Assembly: GCA_049999725.1 (NCBI GenBank)
Contig: JBNGIS010030160.1
Span: 1 to 51,026 of the forward strand
Source: Haplomitrium mnioides
Lineage: Eukaryota; Marchantiophyta; Haplomitriopsida; Calobryales
Reading direction: 5' to 3'
DNA: 51,026 nucleotides
How positions within the stretch are numbered: the stretch's first letter is position 1; each line of letters starts with the position of its first letter. The translations under genes were made by a program, and so were the position numbers. The notes under the pieces were generated by a model that was given only the letters and a program-made list of their open reading frames with translations, had not been told where the DNA came from and did no database searches. Shown in pieces: positions 36,608-47,690 of this stretch.

Positions 36608-39600
36608 ATGGTTGTGGACCTTTCTTCGTCCTCATCTCAAAGAGACCTCGATATTCATGATCAAAGTGTGTTTGTCCAAAACATAAAAAGCATAGAATCT
36701 ATGGATGGTTTCAATGTTGGAGATGAATTGTTGTGCCTGATAGCACCACTCAAACAACGAGTGATTTCAATTCAAGTTGGACCTCACAATAAGATTGGGA
36801 AATCTAAAACAAAACGAATTCTTTTGGAGGAGTCTTCAGACAATAATTTGGGAAGTGACTCTAACAAAGAGTCTCAATCAATCAATATTTCATTAGAGTT
36901 ATCGTCAAATGCATCGATTATGTTACAAAAAGCATTTCCTAATGTTCAAGATATTGATCAAGATTCTATTTTGGAATGGTGTAGTTCTCCCAATCCTCAA
37001 GAAGTACCTCATTCTTTGAAAACTTTTTATGAAGGAACAAATAGTGCTTATGATGATGATCAAGATCTTCAGAACAATGAATTATCTCCTAGGGTTGGAT
37101 TCACCTATGGATCAAATCAACTAGCACAACATAAGAATTCTTTGTTTGGACTAAACGGATAAACACCTTACGTGAAATTTCTTTGCGGAAATTTAAAGAA
37201 AAAGCTCGATCCAATGTCAATTTCTAAATTGAAGAGAATTTCATGTTGTCAAAATAATTGCTTGTCGTTGTTCAAGACATATTTTCTTAAAATTGTGAAA
37301 GAAACGTATTTTCAACAAAGCATGAAGAATCTAGATATCACACTGCAGTGGGGAATACCAAGAAAAGACTCTCATGTTGACAATCAGTTTACTTTGCCTG
37401 GCGGTACCATTGTCTTTAGAAGAGCCTTCAAATTAATATTATCAATAGGAAATAATAGAATCCAAAGGATTCAAAATCTCAAAAACTCAGATCCTAAAGA
37501 CATTTTTGGAAAAAGAGAATTATTTGCTAAAGGAGTTTTCATGCGTGAGTTGATGGACAATTTTTTTCAGAGACACTACGAGAGAGTGCCCACTCACAAA
37601 GTTTATAACTTGCTCGATAATTTTACAAAATAGGAAGCTTGTGACTACTACACAAGCTATTAGAAAGAGAAAAATCCCCATTGTATTATTAGTTTCTCAA
37701 GTTCTACATATTATTGGAGAACTCATTTTCCAAATGTAAAAATTCCAAAACACAATAGATTTGCTTTTTGTGAAACATGCGAAGAAATAAAATCATTGCA
37801 AGAAAAATCTATCTTGGAGCCCGACAAAGGTAACAAATTTCTTCTCTTTTGAAACATTTGGTTAATCCATGCTCCTTTTTCTACACTCAAAGCTTAGTTC
37901 TATAGGTGTTATGTTTTTTCAACTTAGTACCAAAAGACATTTGTTTTGTTAAGTTATTCAGCAAACAAGATTTGAGTCGAATAATTCTTAGCAACTTGAG
38001 TTGTGAGAGAAGAGTCTATGCTTGGATAGGTATGTTTTTTTTAGTTTGAATCAAAACCTTGTCTACAATCAAAAAAAGCAAGGAGATGAATCTGATTCTT
38101 GGTGGTGACCTTACCCTGGCAACAAGGTTTGCTTTTGTTGCTTTAAATCAAGAGCCTTTCGCAAGAAAAACTATAGCAAGAACCAATTTTGTTGTTTGCA
38201 ATTCCTATATACGCATAGGATTTGTTCTTATTTCTTTTAAAACTAATCGCAACAACAATCCAAGCAGACCATGATATTGGTGTTGTTGCTTTGGTCTTAT
38301 GCGCGCATATGATCAGTTGTTGTCTCCACTCATCCTATGCGCGCATAAGATGTGTTCTAGCTTTTTTCATCTTTTGCAAACAAAGAGTCCAAGCTACCTT
38401 TGAACTGTAGTTTCAATTTGTGACATTTTGTTAGCAAATCTTATTTTTCTCCTTTTCAAACTTTTGTTTATTTTAAGTCAAACAAATTTTTCTTTATTTA
38501 AATTACCTAAAGTTTATTTTTAACCTTTTACAAAATTTTCACCTCTACCAATCCAAACATTTGGTTAAGATGATTTGAACATTTTTAGCACCTAAGGCTG
38601 TCTTTTGAAGTTTGAAACATCGACATATGTTTTCCTGAACTACTTTTGTGTTTTTTGTGCTTTGTGATGATGTAGTCAATTATAATCACCAATTGTTTCT
38701 TCATCGTGACCAACAAATGCAAGAAAGAGCAAAACTTGCAAACTATCAAAGAAAATGTTATGTCAATGGTCAAAAGTACTTGGGAATTGTCATTGATGGA
38801 ATGGATCAGAAGAAAATTGCGATTCTACACTGGTCTTTGTCACCAAAAAACATTGATAAAGATTGTTTGGTAGGTGTGCATGTTGTTGGTGCTTTAATAT
38901 TCAATCATGCTCTTTCTTTGAGAGACTTATTAACGTACAAAAACTTGAGAAGAGATTCTAATTTGACAGTTACTGTGCCCAACAAAATACTATGTGACTT
39001 TGAAGGGCTGTTGTCTCCAACTTTGTATCTTCAGTTGGACAACACAACACGAGAGAAAATTAATTTTATCTTATTTGGATATCTTAGTCTCTTTATTGCC
39101 AATAATGTTTTTTGAAAAATCAAGGTGGGATTTCTCATGGTTGGCTATACTCATGATCAAATCGATCAAATCTGTAGCCAATTCTCGAAACATTTGAAAC
39201 GTGTCAAACCTTTCACGATACGAGTCTTAGCAATGCGCTTCAATTATCTTATAATCCTAAACCTGAGGTATTTCTTTTGTTGGAAACTTGGGATTTCAAA
39301 ATGGTTTTGCAACAACGTCCCTCTCTAGTTGAAAGGGTACATGATATTACCTTTAATCAACAATTCAAGCTCTAGTTGAATGATTCCAAGGCAAAGATTT
39401 GGAGCAAACAATTTTCAATAGATGAATTTCGATTACATCGGAATGGTGTTTGTCAACTCAAGTGCCTACCTAAAGTAGGGAGAGAAATTTTCAGTTCAAT
39501 GTTGATTTCTCTCAAGGCATATTTTGAAATCAAACGATCTCGAAAGGAAGAAAGAGAAGCTAGCGCCGAGAAAGTGGTCTTTGCAATAAGGGACAACATA

Positions 39601-40419
39601 AGTGAGAACTGCTACAAGTTCTTTACAGATGCTGATATTCAATGGTGGAATGACTTTTTTCTTGCCCAACAAGAGATTGCAGCCTATATCCTTGAAAAAA
39701 AAAAAAGATGAGGACTCGAAGTAGAATTTACCTTTCCACCTTCACAACCCTCAAACACTTATAATGATTCTCAAAATATTCGTCTAGGTTCTCAGCTTGA
39801 TGCTCAACAGACAAAAGAAGATACTCTAGTACATCAAATACTTTCTACACGTCGAGCAATCTATGATAGAGCACCTAGGCCGCCAGAAGGAAATCTTTTG
39901 CACAACACTTGATATGGGCACAAATTTGGCATTCTACATGAGATGAAAGCTAGAATGTTTATTTGTGTTGTTGCATCTCTGGATCCAAAGAGCAAACCTT
40001 TTTGGGTTGCCAAAGTTCTCAAAGTTTTGTCACTTGATGAGGAAGATCCTCCAAACCTGAAACAAGTATGTGCTCAATGGTTTGCTTGTAAGATTGAAGA
40101 TGCATTTTCTAGACAATACTTCCTAGAAAAAATAGACACAATAAAAGGGAAACACAAATCCAAGTTACATATTGATGTACTTGATGTGACACAAATCACG
40201 ATTGTGCCTTTTGATTTTCTTCCTACACAAAAAAACCAACTGAAGAAAACCACTCTAGTTACCATTAAATCAAATCTATTTGTGTATGAAAGACAAAAAG
40301 CCCTTAATCTTGAAATGTTTCAAAGAGATTCAATCACTATCATTAACATTGAGACAAATCAAGTAAATCTTGATGAATCTTCTAAAGCTAAATCCGAAGA
40401 AGTCGAGACGAGTGACTAA
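36608..40419 (+). pseudogene. DUF7869-type transposase-like gene, decayed
   Basis: Inferred exons are 36608-37829 and 38676-40419, joined by an 846-bp GT...AG intron whose phases fit (phase 1). The protein would be about 988 aa. Visible landmarks: an acidic Ser-rich N-terminus, a Cys cluster CCQNNC (37244-37261), KIPKHNRFAFCETCEE just before the donor, then LGIVIDGMDQKK (Asp at 38795), LQLDNTTRE (Asp at 39038) and VGYTHDQIDQ (His-Asp at 39152-39157). These acidic and His landmarks are typical of an RNase-H-fold transposase-like family I recall as DUF7869. The assignment is from memory. Stops lie at 37160, 37631, 37661, 39113, about 39373, 39709 and about 39910, with one frame change near 39230. 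It is divergent to the ParB-methyltransferase gene and is probably the mobility protein of the same element. Confidence 0.7.
38205..38350. repeat. Palindrome-family units in the transposase intron
   Basis: TATGCGCGCATA occurs exactly at 38298-38309 and 38336-38347, and a degenerate unit lies near 38210 (CTATATACGCATAGGA). All fall inside the 37830-38675 intron. Confidence 0.8.
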
Positions 40420-41081
40420 AGTAATTTAATAATTTTATTATACATTATGTATTTTCATCTATACTGCAATTTAAGATTATTATTTTATAAAGTACGTGAG
40501 AATGTGATGAAGCAATTTGTTGAATTTATCTACCAACTTGAACTTTATATTGTAAATCATTCCAAGTTGAATGTTATTCTCTATAAATGAAACTTGAATC
40601 TTTAGTTAATATTTTTATTTGCTTTGTAAAATATTTTCTTATCCAAAATGTAAGTATGTTGTTTCCAACTTTTGTGCTTGCTAGAAGAGTTTAAGGTTAT
40701 TGTATTGCTAAAGCATATTCCTAAATTGACTACTTATTTTTTGCTTGTAAGGACTTTGATGTATAACTTAAAACCTTTGGCGCACTTTGACTGAGATGTA
40801 GAGTTTTATACCCATTTTACTTTTAGATTCGGAATTAGAAAACAAAATCTTTAGCGCGTGTAGAGAGTTTGTTGAAAAAAATAGAACGTTTACCGTCTGT
40901 GTCCTTGATTGTGGAAGTCTGAATCCTATACGTGCATAGACTTTAATTTGTAAGTCAAATCGTCGTGAGTTCGAAAATTCTTTTGCCAAACTTAAAACCT
41001 ACATTCGTGATAAGTGGAGAAACATTTTTTTCAAGATAGGTGGAGAAACATTTTTTTTCAAAAATAAAATCATAAATAGCT
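40420..41081. other. Spacer between two convergent transposase copies
   Basis: AT-rich with no gene. It holds one palindrome-family unit (CCTATACGTGCATAGAC near 40928) and a short direct repeat, GGTGGAGAAACATTTTTTT-like, at about 41010-41065. A transposon boundary probably lies here, but I could not fix it. Confidence 0.4.
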
Positions 41082-41294
41082 TTAATCAATGGTCTCCATT
41101 TCTTTGGATTCAACTTCAAAAGATTCATCAAGATTCTCCCTCAGTCTTGATCATGTTAGTTGATTCTCTTTCAAACACTTGATGATTGATTGCTTTCTAT
41201 CTTTCATATTCAAATAGATTTGATTTGATGGTAGTTAGAGTAGTTTTTCTCAATCGGTTTTTGGTGTGAGAAAAAAATAAAAAGAGAGAATTGT
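41082..41294 (-). pseudogene. Second transposase copy, C-terminal end (part 2 of a split relic)
   Basis: The minus-strand reading matches the C-terminus of the 36608-40419 gene: LRKTTLTTIKSNLFEYER corresponds to LKKTTLVTIKSNLFVYER. It runs to a stop at 41082-41084, convergent with copy 1. Its upstream part was displaced to 46903-47040 by the copia insertion. Several stops are present. Confidence 0.85.
41290..41294. repeat. Copia target-site duplication, left (ATTGT)
   Basis: ATTGT precedes the left LTR start TGTTGGAA and is repeated at 46898-46902. Confidence 0.92.
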
Positions 41295-42213
41295 TGTTGG
41301 AAATGTATCTTTGCTGCTGTAGAATAGCTAGCTCTGATACATGATGAACATGTATCCTTGCTGCTGTAAATAGAAACAACTAACTATTGTTAGTTGTATA
41401 GTGAAGCTAGTGTAGATATCTAGTGGACATTTTAGAGGCTCCCCCTTAGACATTTATACTTGTGACAGTGAGCAGTTAGCAATAGGCTCAAAATAGGAGG
41501 TTTGTTACAGTTGTCAGAAGGAAGGCCACATGCAAGCCATTCCCTCCTGCCACTGTCTAATGTTAGTTGCCCCCTTCATTACTGGGGTAACTTGTATGTC
41601 AGCGCAAGCTGACTTCTATTGATATATAAACATGAGGAATCCTCGTAAGGATTCATCCTCAACATAACCATATTTTCCCTTGTGCATTCTTCCTCTGGTT
41701 CATATTTATGAAGGCGTTCTTGATATCACATTCTTGATATCGTTTATGGAGCACAGGAAATATCGTCGACGTCGAGCAGGTTGCGAGTTCGTGAGGAGGT
41801 CGACGAGGTCGCGAGTTTGTTAGAAGGTTGCCAGTTTGTGATGAATGCGCGAGTTCTTGAGGAGGTTGCACAAGCGTAAGAAGGCCGCGAGACGGCTGCG
41901 GGTCTGGTGGTGAAAAGGAGAATGTCGAAAAAAGGGAATCGAGTCCACGTTTTTGACTTCCCTACAACATCACGTTTTTTGCGAAAATGCGATATCAGCC
42001 AGCAACGCTCGTTTTTCGAAAGAGCGTCTGGCGATTTTTGTGACCCCCGTTTCTGATTTTTTGGAGCCTCCCGATTCTGCAATACCGCGACCTGATTTCT
42101 GGCGTCTTCGATTTGACCTCATTCCTGTCTCCTTCAACATTGTTTTCTTGTTAAGTGCTCTCTCGATAGCTTCTCAACTCCTTGACGTGGATTTTCGAGT
42201 TTACTTTCCAATA
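41295..42213 (+). repeat. Copia 5' LTR, ~919 bp
   Basis: Matches 45954-46897. It lacks a ~17-bp stretch (near right-copy 46096) and a small block near 46560 that the right copy has. I do not see a standard initiator-Met primer site (TGGTATCAGAG) directly after it. Confidence 0.92.
41623..41630 (+). promoter_or_regulatory. TATA box in copia 5' LTR
   Basis: TATATAAA is conserved in both LTRs (46299-46306 in the 3' copy) and is positioned about 330 bp into the LTR, as expected for the element promoter. Confidence 0.6.
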
Positions 42214-42762
42214 GGTTGTGGGCCCACGATGCGAGTTGAGTCTGGTTTTGGTAGCACGATGAAGAAATTTCGAGGAGGCAATTCATCTTGAGATAAGATG
42301 AAGCTGCTATTGGTGATTCAAGATTTACAACTAGAGATTTGGAGAAGATTGCCTTTTCATCTTTTGTTAAAGCTGAAAGTTTTTTTTTTGGGTCAATCAA
42401 GACTTGGGGGGAAATTGCTGAGGATCCCCAAACATAATGTGATCTGATCTCTCAAGAAATGTCTGGTTTTGACATTAGGAGAGAAAGATATTGTTTGGTG
42501 AGGGCTAAGCAGAAGGCCTTGGCATCCAGTATGCTAAGCATTGAAGATCATTTTTAAGTTGGTAAGAACTGTAGCAAGCTTGGAAATTACTATCAAGTAA
42601 TTATTAAGGCAAGGGGATTGTAAGGAGAATTTTTTTTCTGAACCTACTTGTTACATATGCAGAAAAATTCAACTATCACTGTATATGTGATTAGGGTCAA
42701 GTTCATGCCTGGGAAGCTTCAGGCAGTTTCAACCATGAATTGAGGACATGGTGGTATGTGTC

Positions 42763-43102
42763 GTGCTCAACAGCCTTCCTGAAGGTTATGACACTTTGGT
42801 CATGAAAATGGAGGCAAAGAGAAGATCTGACCTAGATTTGGAATTCATGGTGAGATGCTTGCTCATGGAGGACTAGATGCAACACAACAGAAATTGATGA
42901 TAATGTTTTGATTGCCAAAGGAGATGAAAAAGATTGGACACCTGCAAAGATATGTACCTGCCATCATTGCAAGAAGGTTGGACGCTCATCCAAGTCCTGC
43001 AAAAGGGAACTAGATGGTGACAAGTTTGGAGGAGAGGAGAGAAATCTCAGGAGACCTCTAGTGCAGCAGTTGTTGAGGAATCATCTGAAGACCAGGATTT
43101 AA
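42763..43102 (+). pseudogene. Copia gag relic with damaged zinc knuckle
   Basis: VLNSLPEGYDTLVMKMEAK (42763 on) matches the copia gag (UBN2-type) region. CHHCKKVGRSSKSC near 42960-43005 is a CX2CX4HX4C knuckle in which His is replaced by Arg. Frame changes separate the two. Confidence 0.75.
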
Positions 43103-43614
43103 TATCCATTACTTGAAAAAATGGATGACCAGGATGCTCTGATACCTGGTGCACCCAGCCATGTCATCAAGGAAGGTATGATTAATGGATGTCATCAGAG
43201 GAGATTCCAGAGTTGACACAGTTGGGTGACAGCTGTGGAGTACCTACAATTGCAACAGAAACATGCATCTCAGTATTAAAGGATCGAGAGACAGGAGCGT
43301 CACCCACAACCTGGAAGGAGTCCTTTATATGGATCTGAGAACACAAGAGAACTTGTGTCAGTATATGTTTTTTTACCAGGACTTGCTTGGTGGTCAACCT
43401 TGACCCATAAGCTCTAAAGCCCTGGATAAGGTTGGTAGAGTCGTTGTTGGTATCATGGGAGAGAAATTGTGTAGATTGGATTGTATCCCAGAGATTGAGG
43501 GAAGCATGAGTATGGCTAACTAGAGAGAACGAAATAAATCTTTGGCACCACATGCTTGGACATTTGGGACAGCAAAGGAATCAAGTTGTTTACTAGCATG
43601 GTGAGCAACATGGT

Positions 43615-43850
43615 TTGGATAAATCTACCTCACTCAAGTTTTATGAAGGGAAAATCACAAAATCTGTAGACAAGAAGGGCACCATTGGATGGAGAGCATC
43701 CAGTTTGTTGGAAGTAGTCCACAATGACATATGTGGACCTCTGAAGAAACCTTCAATGTATGGCTACAGATGTTGTTATCATTCACAGATGAGAAATCAA
43801 AGATTTCCTTTGTCTACTTCATGAACAGCAAGGATGAGTTGTTTCTATGT
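43615..43850 (+). pseudogene. Copia integrase N-terminal relic
   Basis: LLEVVHNDICGPLKKPSMYG matches the start of the copia integrase core (HxDICGP with the first catalytic Asp). The rest of the core is not readable in one frame. Confidence 0.65.
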
Positions 43851-44906
43851 TTCAAACATGTCTTGTTGGGATGAAGAATGAAGTTAAAAATAGAATCAAG
43901 GATTTTTAGAAGTAAGGGCAACAGTTTCAGAAGTTTCTTGTAAAGAGTTGGCATCAAATCATAGATGATTGCTTAGGATTCTCCACGCCAGGATGGTGTG
44001 GCAATATGGTTGAACAGGACAATTGCCAAGAAGGCAGAAAGCATGGTGCATATGCTTGTCTGGATGACAAGTCTTATGATTATATGGCTGAACAAGATTT
44101 TTGTTAAGAAGGTTGGAAGCATGGTGCATATGCTGGCCTGAAAGACAAGTTCTGGGTAGTGGAAGTGGCTACATCTGAAGTATATCAGCCCCACAAATGT
44201 AATTGAAGGGTTGACACCTTGGCATGCTTAGGGGTTCAACCTTCAGTAAAGCATCTCAAAGTTTTGGTTGCAACACATATGTCTTGGTTCCTGTGACACT
44301 TCGAATGAAGTTGGAACCTAAGACAGTAAAGTGTATTTTTCCTTGGGTATAGTGAAGGATGGAAGGTCTATGACTGTGCAACCCAATTACAAGCAAAACA
44401 ATCTGGTACAGGTATGCCGTTTTCAATGAGTGGGAGGTAGGGAACAAGTTGGATGCAAATCCAAGCCCTGCCCTCCCTGATGTTCTGAGAATTACTCTGG
44501 TGATGGAGAGCTGGTCAGACTTCTGGACAACAACTTGCAGAAGGTGGACCAGCCATGCTGGAGGAATCTGAAGATAGTGGGAAAAGGTATTGCAATCTGT
44601 AAAGAAGTCACAGAATTTCTGAAGACCGATTGTCAGGCTTGGAAGATAGGAAGGTAAGGCAAAAGTTGTTCTTGAGCAAGAACAAATGAGCCTAAGGCAA
44701 GCCATTAAAGGGGATGATGCTAAACAGTGGGAGCATGCTACAAAAAGATAAGTACCAATCCTTTATACAGATTGGGACTTGGATTCTGACAGATTTACCA
44801 AAAGGCAAGAAAATCCAGTGGATGCAAGAGGGTGCTGAAGCTCAAGTGTGGAGCTGCAGTCATTTTTTACAAGGCACGCTTGGTAGCCTAGGGATATCTA
44901 GAGAAG

Positions 44907-45282
44907 GAAAGTATCAAATTGTCAAGAAACATTCAATCCGCTGCTAAACTGATCATTGCAGCAGAAATGGAGAGGGAAGTTCATCAGATAGATGTGAAGT
45001 TAAGTTTCCTGAATGAAGATCTCATGGAGAAGATCTGTGTGGTGCAACCTGCAAGGTTAGAGACACCTGATAAGGAACACAAGGTGTGTGTCTCCTTGGA
45101 AGTCTCTATATGGACTGGAGCAGTCCTCAAGAGCATGGTACGAGGAGATAGACCAGTATTGCAAAGTAATGGATATTCTAGATAAAACATCCGATCACAG
45201 CACATACTGCTCAGTGATAAAGGAGTCTATCAACATAATCACTGTGTACGTGGACGACCTGCTGTTTTCAGAGACATCTTGA
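44907..45282 (+). pseudogene. Copia reverse transcriptase relic
   Basis: HQIDVKLSFLNEDLMEKI and then, after a frame change, LYGLEQSSRAWYEEID and ITVYVDDLLFS carry the copia RT motifs, including the catalytic YVDD (near 45247-45258). A further RNase H tail (TKALPKND) lies at about 45875-45905. Confidence 0.85.
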
Positions 45283-45944
45283 ATTTTCTGCAGCATGAAG
45301 CATGGTATGAGTACCCTTTTGAAATAGTGGACCTTGGGAGGTACACTATATCTTAGGAATACAGGTGATTAGAGACAGGAATGCCAAGGCTCAATCAACA
45401 AAAGAAGTTGCAAAGCCTGCACTTGATGCTGATTGCTAACTATCAAATGGTACCTGAGGGGTACAAAGGGATATGGACATCATTTGGTATGATGATAAAT
45501 GGATCATTGATAAGTGTACGGGGAACAATCATGAAGATTGGGGAGGAGATCCAATGCTGGACATGTGTTTACTGTGGGAGATGACTATCTCCTAGAGGAG
45601 TCAAATGCAGAGGACCACTACCCTTTCATCGACTAAAGCTGAGTACAAGGCATTGCCAAATGCATGTGAGGAAGTTGTGTGAATTCGTAGGTTGCTTGAT
45701 TGGATTCAAGCAAGAGACATTTTTTTTGTGACTACCTTGGATGCATGGAACTGGCATCAACCCAATTCAATATCCAAAGACAAACACATTGACTTCCAGT
45801 ATCACTTCATACCTGCTTGGAAATGAAGTGGAACTGGAGTATTGTGTGACAGTGGAGATGGTCTCCGACGTTCTCACCAAAGCATTGCCCAAGAATGATA
45901 CTTCAAGCTAATCAACAAGATGGGGCTCTACAACAACATGCAAT

Positions 45945-45953
45945 AAGTGGGAG
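45945..45953 (+). other. Polypurine tract of the copia element
   Basis: AAGTGGGAG immediately precedes the 3' LTR start TGTTGGAA. Confidence 0.8.
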
Positions 45954-46897
45954 TGTTGGAAATGTATCTTTGCTATTGTAGAATAGCTAGCTCTGATACA
46001 TTATGAACATGTATCCTTGTTGCTATAAATAGAAACAACTAACTATTGTTAGTTGTATAGTGAAGCTAGTGTAGATATCTAGTGGACATTTTAGAGGGGC
46101 TGCCAAGTTCAAGGCTTCCCCTTAGACATTTATACTTGTGACAGTGAGCGGTTAGCAATAAGCTCAAAATAGGAGGTTTGTTAAGGTTGTCAGAAGGAAG
46201 GCCACATGCAGGCCATTCCCTCCTGCCACTATCTAATGTTAGTTGCCCCCTTCATTACTGGGGCAACTTGTATGTCACCGCAAGCTGACTTCTATTGATA
46301 TATAAACATGAGGAATCCTCGTAAGGATTCATCCTCAGCATAACCATATTTTCCCTTGTGCATTCTTCCTCTAGTTCATATTTATGAAGGCATTCTTGAT
46401 ATCACGTTCTTGATATCGTTTTTGGAGTACAAGTAGTATCGTCGACATCGAGCAAGTCGCGAGTTCGTGAGGAGGTTGACGAGGTCGCGAGTTCGTTAAG
46501 AGGTTGCCAGTTCGTGATGAATGCGCGAGTTCCTAAGGAGGTCGCACAAGTGTGAGGAGGCTGCAAGATCGCGAGACGGTTGCGGGTCTGGTGGTGAAAA
46601 GGAGAATGTCGAAAAAGGGGAATCGAGTCCCCGTTTTTTACTTCCCTACAGCATCACGTTTTTTGCTAAAACGCGATATTAGCCAGCGACGCTCGTTTTT
46701 TGGAAGAGCATCTGGCAATTTTTGTGACCCTTGTTTCTGATTTTTTGGAGCCTCCCAATTCTGCAATACTACGACATGATTTCTGGCGTCTTTGATTTGA
46801 CCTCATTCTTGTCTCCTTTGACATTGTTTTCTTGTTAAGTGCTCTCTCAACAGCTTCTCAACTCCTTCACATGGATTTTTGAGTTTACTTTCCAACA
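45954..46897 (+). repeat. Copia 3' LTR, 944 bp
   Basis: Starts TGTTGGAAATG and ends TTTCCAACA, followed by ATTGT. Highly similar to the 5' LTR, and clearly younger than the gypsy LTR pair by eye. Confidence 0.93.
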
Positions 46898-46902
46898 ATT
46901 GT
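46898..46902. repeat. Copia target-site duplication, right (ATTGT)
   Basis: Exact repeat of 41290-41294. Confidence 0.92.
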
Positions 46903-47040
46903 TATATGTGTTGCATCAAGTACATTGATATGTAATTTGGATTTGACTTTTGCTTTTGTGGATGTTATTTTCTATGGAAAGTGTTGTCCAAAAAACACAT
47001 TATAAGCCCTCACAAACAAACCATTGAGCACATACTTGAA
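46903..47040 (-). pseudogene. Second transposase copy, part 1 of the split relic
   Basis: The minus strand reads CAAGTATGTGCTCAATGGTT and on to GTACTTGATGCAACAC, matching 40063-40200 of the first transposase copy. It continues directly into 41294-41082 once the copia element is removed. Its left end joins a copia RT fragment at an ACTTG overlap near 47036-47040. A frame change is already present within it. Confidence 0.85.
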
Positions 47041-47470
47041 GAGGAGGTGTACATGGTGCAACCACCTGGTTTGTTGATTTGGAGCATTCAGATCAGGTAT
47101 GCAAGCTAAACAAGGCATTATATGGGTTGAAGCAAGCACCTTGAGCATGGTCTAATGAGATAGGTGAATATCTTGTTTCAGTGGGCTTCAAGGTGTCAGA
47201 TGCAAACCATTCTATGTATGTAAGAAAAACAAAGAAAGGTATTATACTCACTCTCATTTATGTAGATGATCTGATTATGACATGAGAGATTGAGGTGCAT
47301 TATCATTTTGTGAGAGAGAAAGTGTTGGTTAGGGTGATTGATTTGCAGTATATCATCATTGAGGAGCAGCTTGCTGATATTCTTACGAAGGCATTGGAAG
47401 CCGAGAAGTTGCAGAAACTCAGAAAGCAACTTGGTGTACATGCGTTGAGCTCGAGGGGAGTATTAAGCTC
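47033..47470 (+). pseudogene. Fragment of a second copia element: RT and RNase H end
   Basis: LEEEVYMVQPPGFVDLEHSD, LNKALYGLKQAP (then a stop) and LTLIYVDDLIMT (YVDD near 47258) are copia RT motifs. QLADILTKALEAEKLQKL is the RNase H C-terminus. The piece between RT and RNase H is missing, so this is internally deleted. A purine tract, CGAGGGGAG, ends it near 47458. Confidence 0.85.
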
Positions 47471-47690
47471 TTGAGCTATGATAGGCTGCCAGGCTACTTT
47501 GGCAGCCCTCCTAGGTTAGCTAGGGTTAGTTAAGTATATGGGGCATTTTGGAGTTGTGCATAGGCACTCCTTCTCTTGATGTAATTTTGTGCCATTGAGC
47601 CTTTGTGAATATACAGAGATTTTCTCCACCTCCTGTATGCAATTCGTGTGTCCAAGAAGTAGTGCTTGAGTTTGTAAAAAGGAGAAAAAA
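47459..47690 (+). repeat. Probable 3' LTR remnant of the second copia element
   Basis: The sequence follows directly after a CGAGGGGAG purine tract, contains a TATATGGGG promoter-like box and GT-rich stretches, and has no coding signal. No partner LTR was found in the window, so the extent is a guess. Confidence 0.4.

Larger units (their letters stand above)
41295..46897 (+). mobile_element. Ty1/copia LTR retrotransposon, 5.6 kb, inactive
   Basis: Bounded by two LTRs with TGTTGGAA...TTCCAACA ends (the left terminus is mutated to ATA) and the 5-bp duplication ATTGT. The internal order is gag, zinc knuckle, integrase relic, RT with YVDD, and RNase H end, which with RT after integrase identifies copia. 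It interrupts the inverted transposase relic. Joining the flanks restores homology to the intact transposase copy, which independently proves the boundaries. All coding segments contain stops and frameshifts. Confidence 0.95.

Noticed and set aside
38648-40419. KDZ-type or hAT transposase identity for the plus-strand gene
   Set aside because: The IDGMDQ / LQLDNT / GHTHD-like landmarks fit the DUF7869 type better, and I see no BED zinc finger or hAT C-terminal motif.
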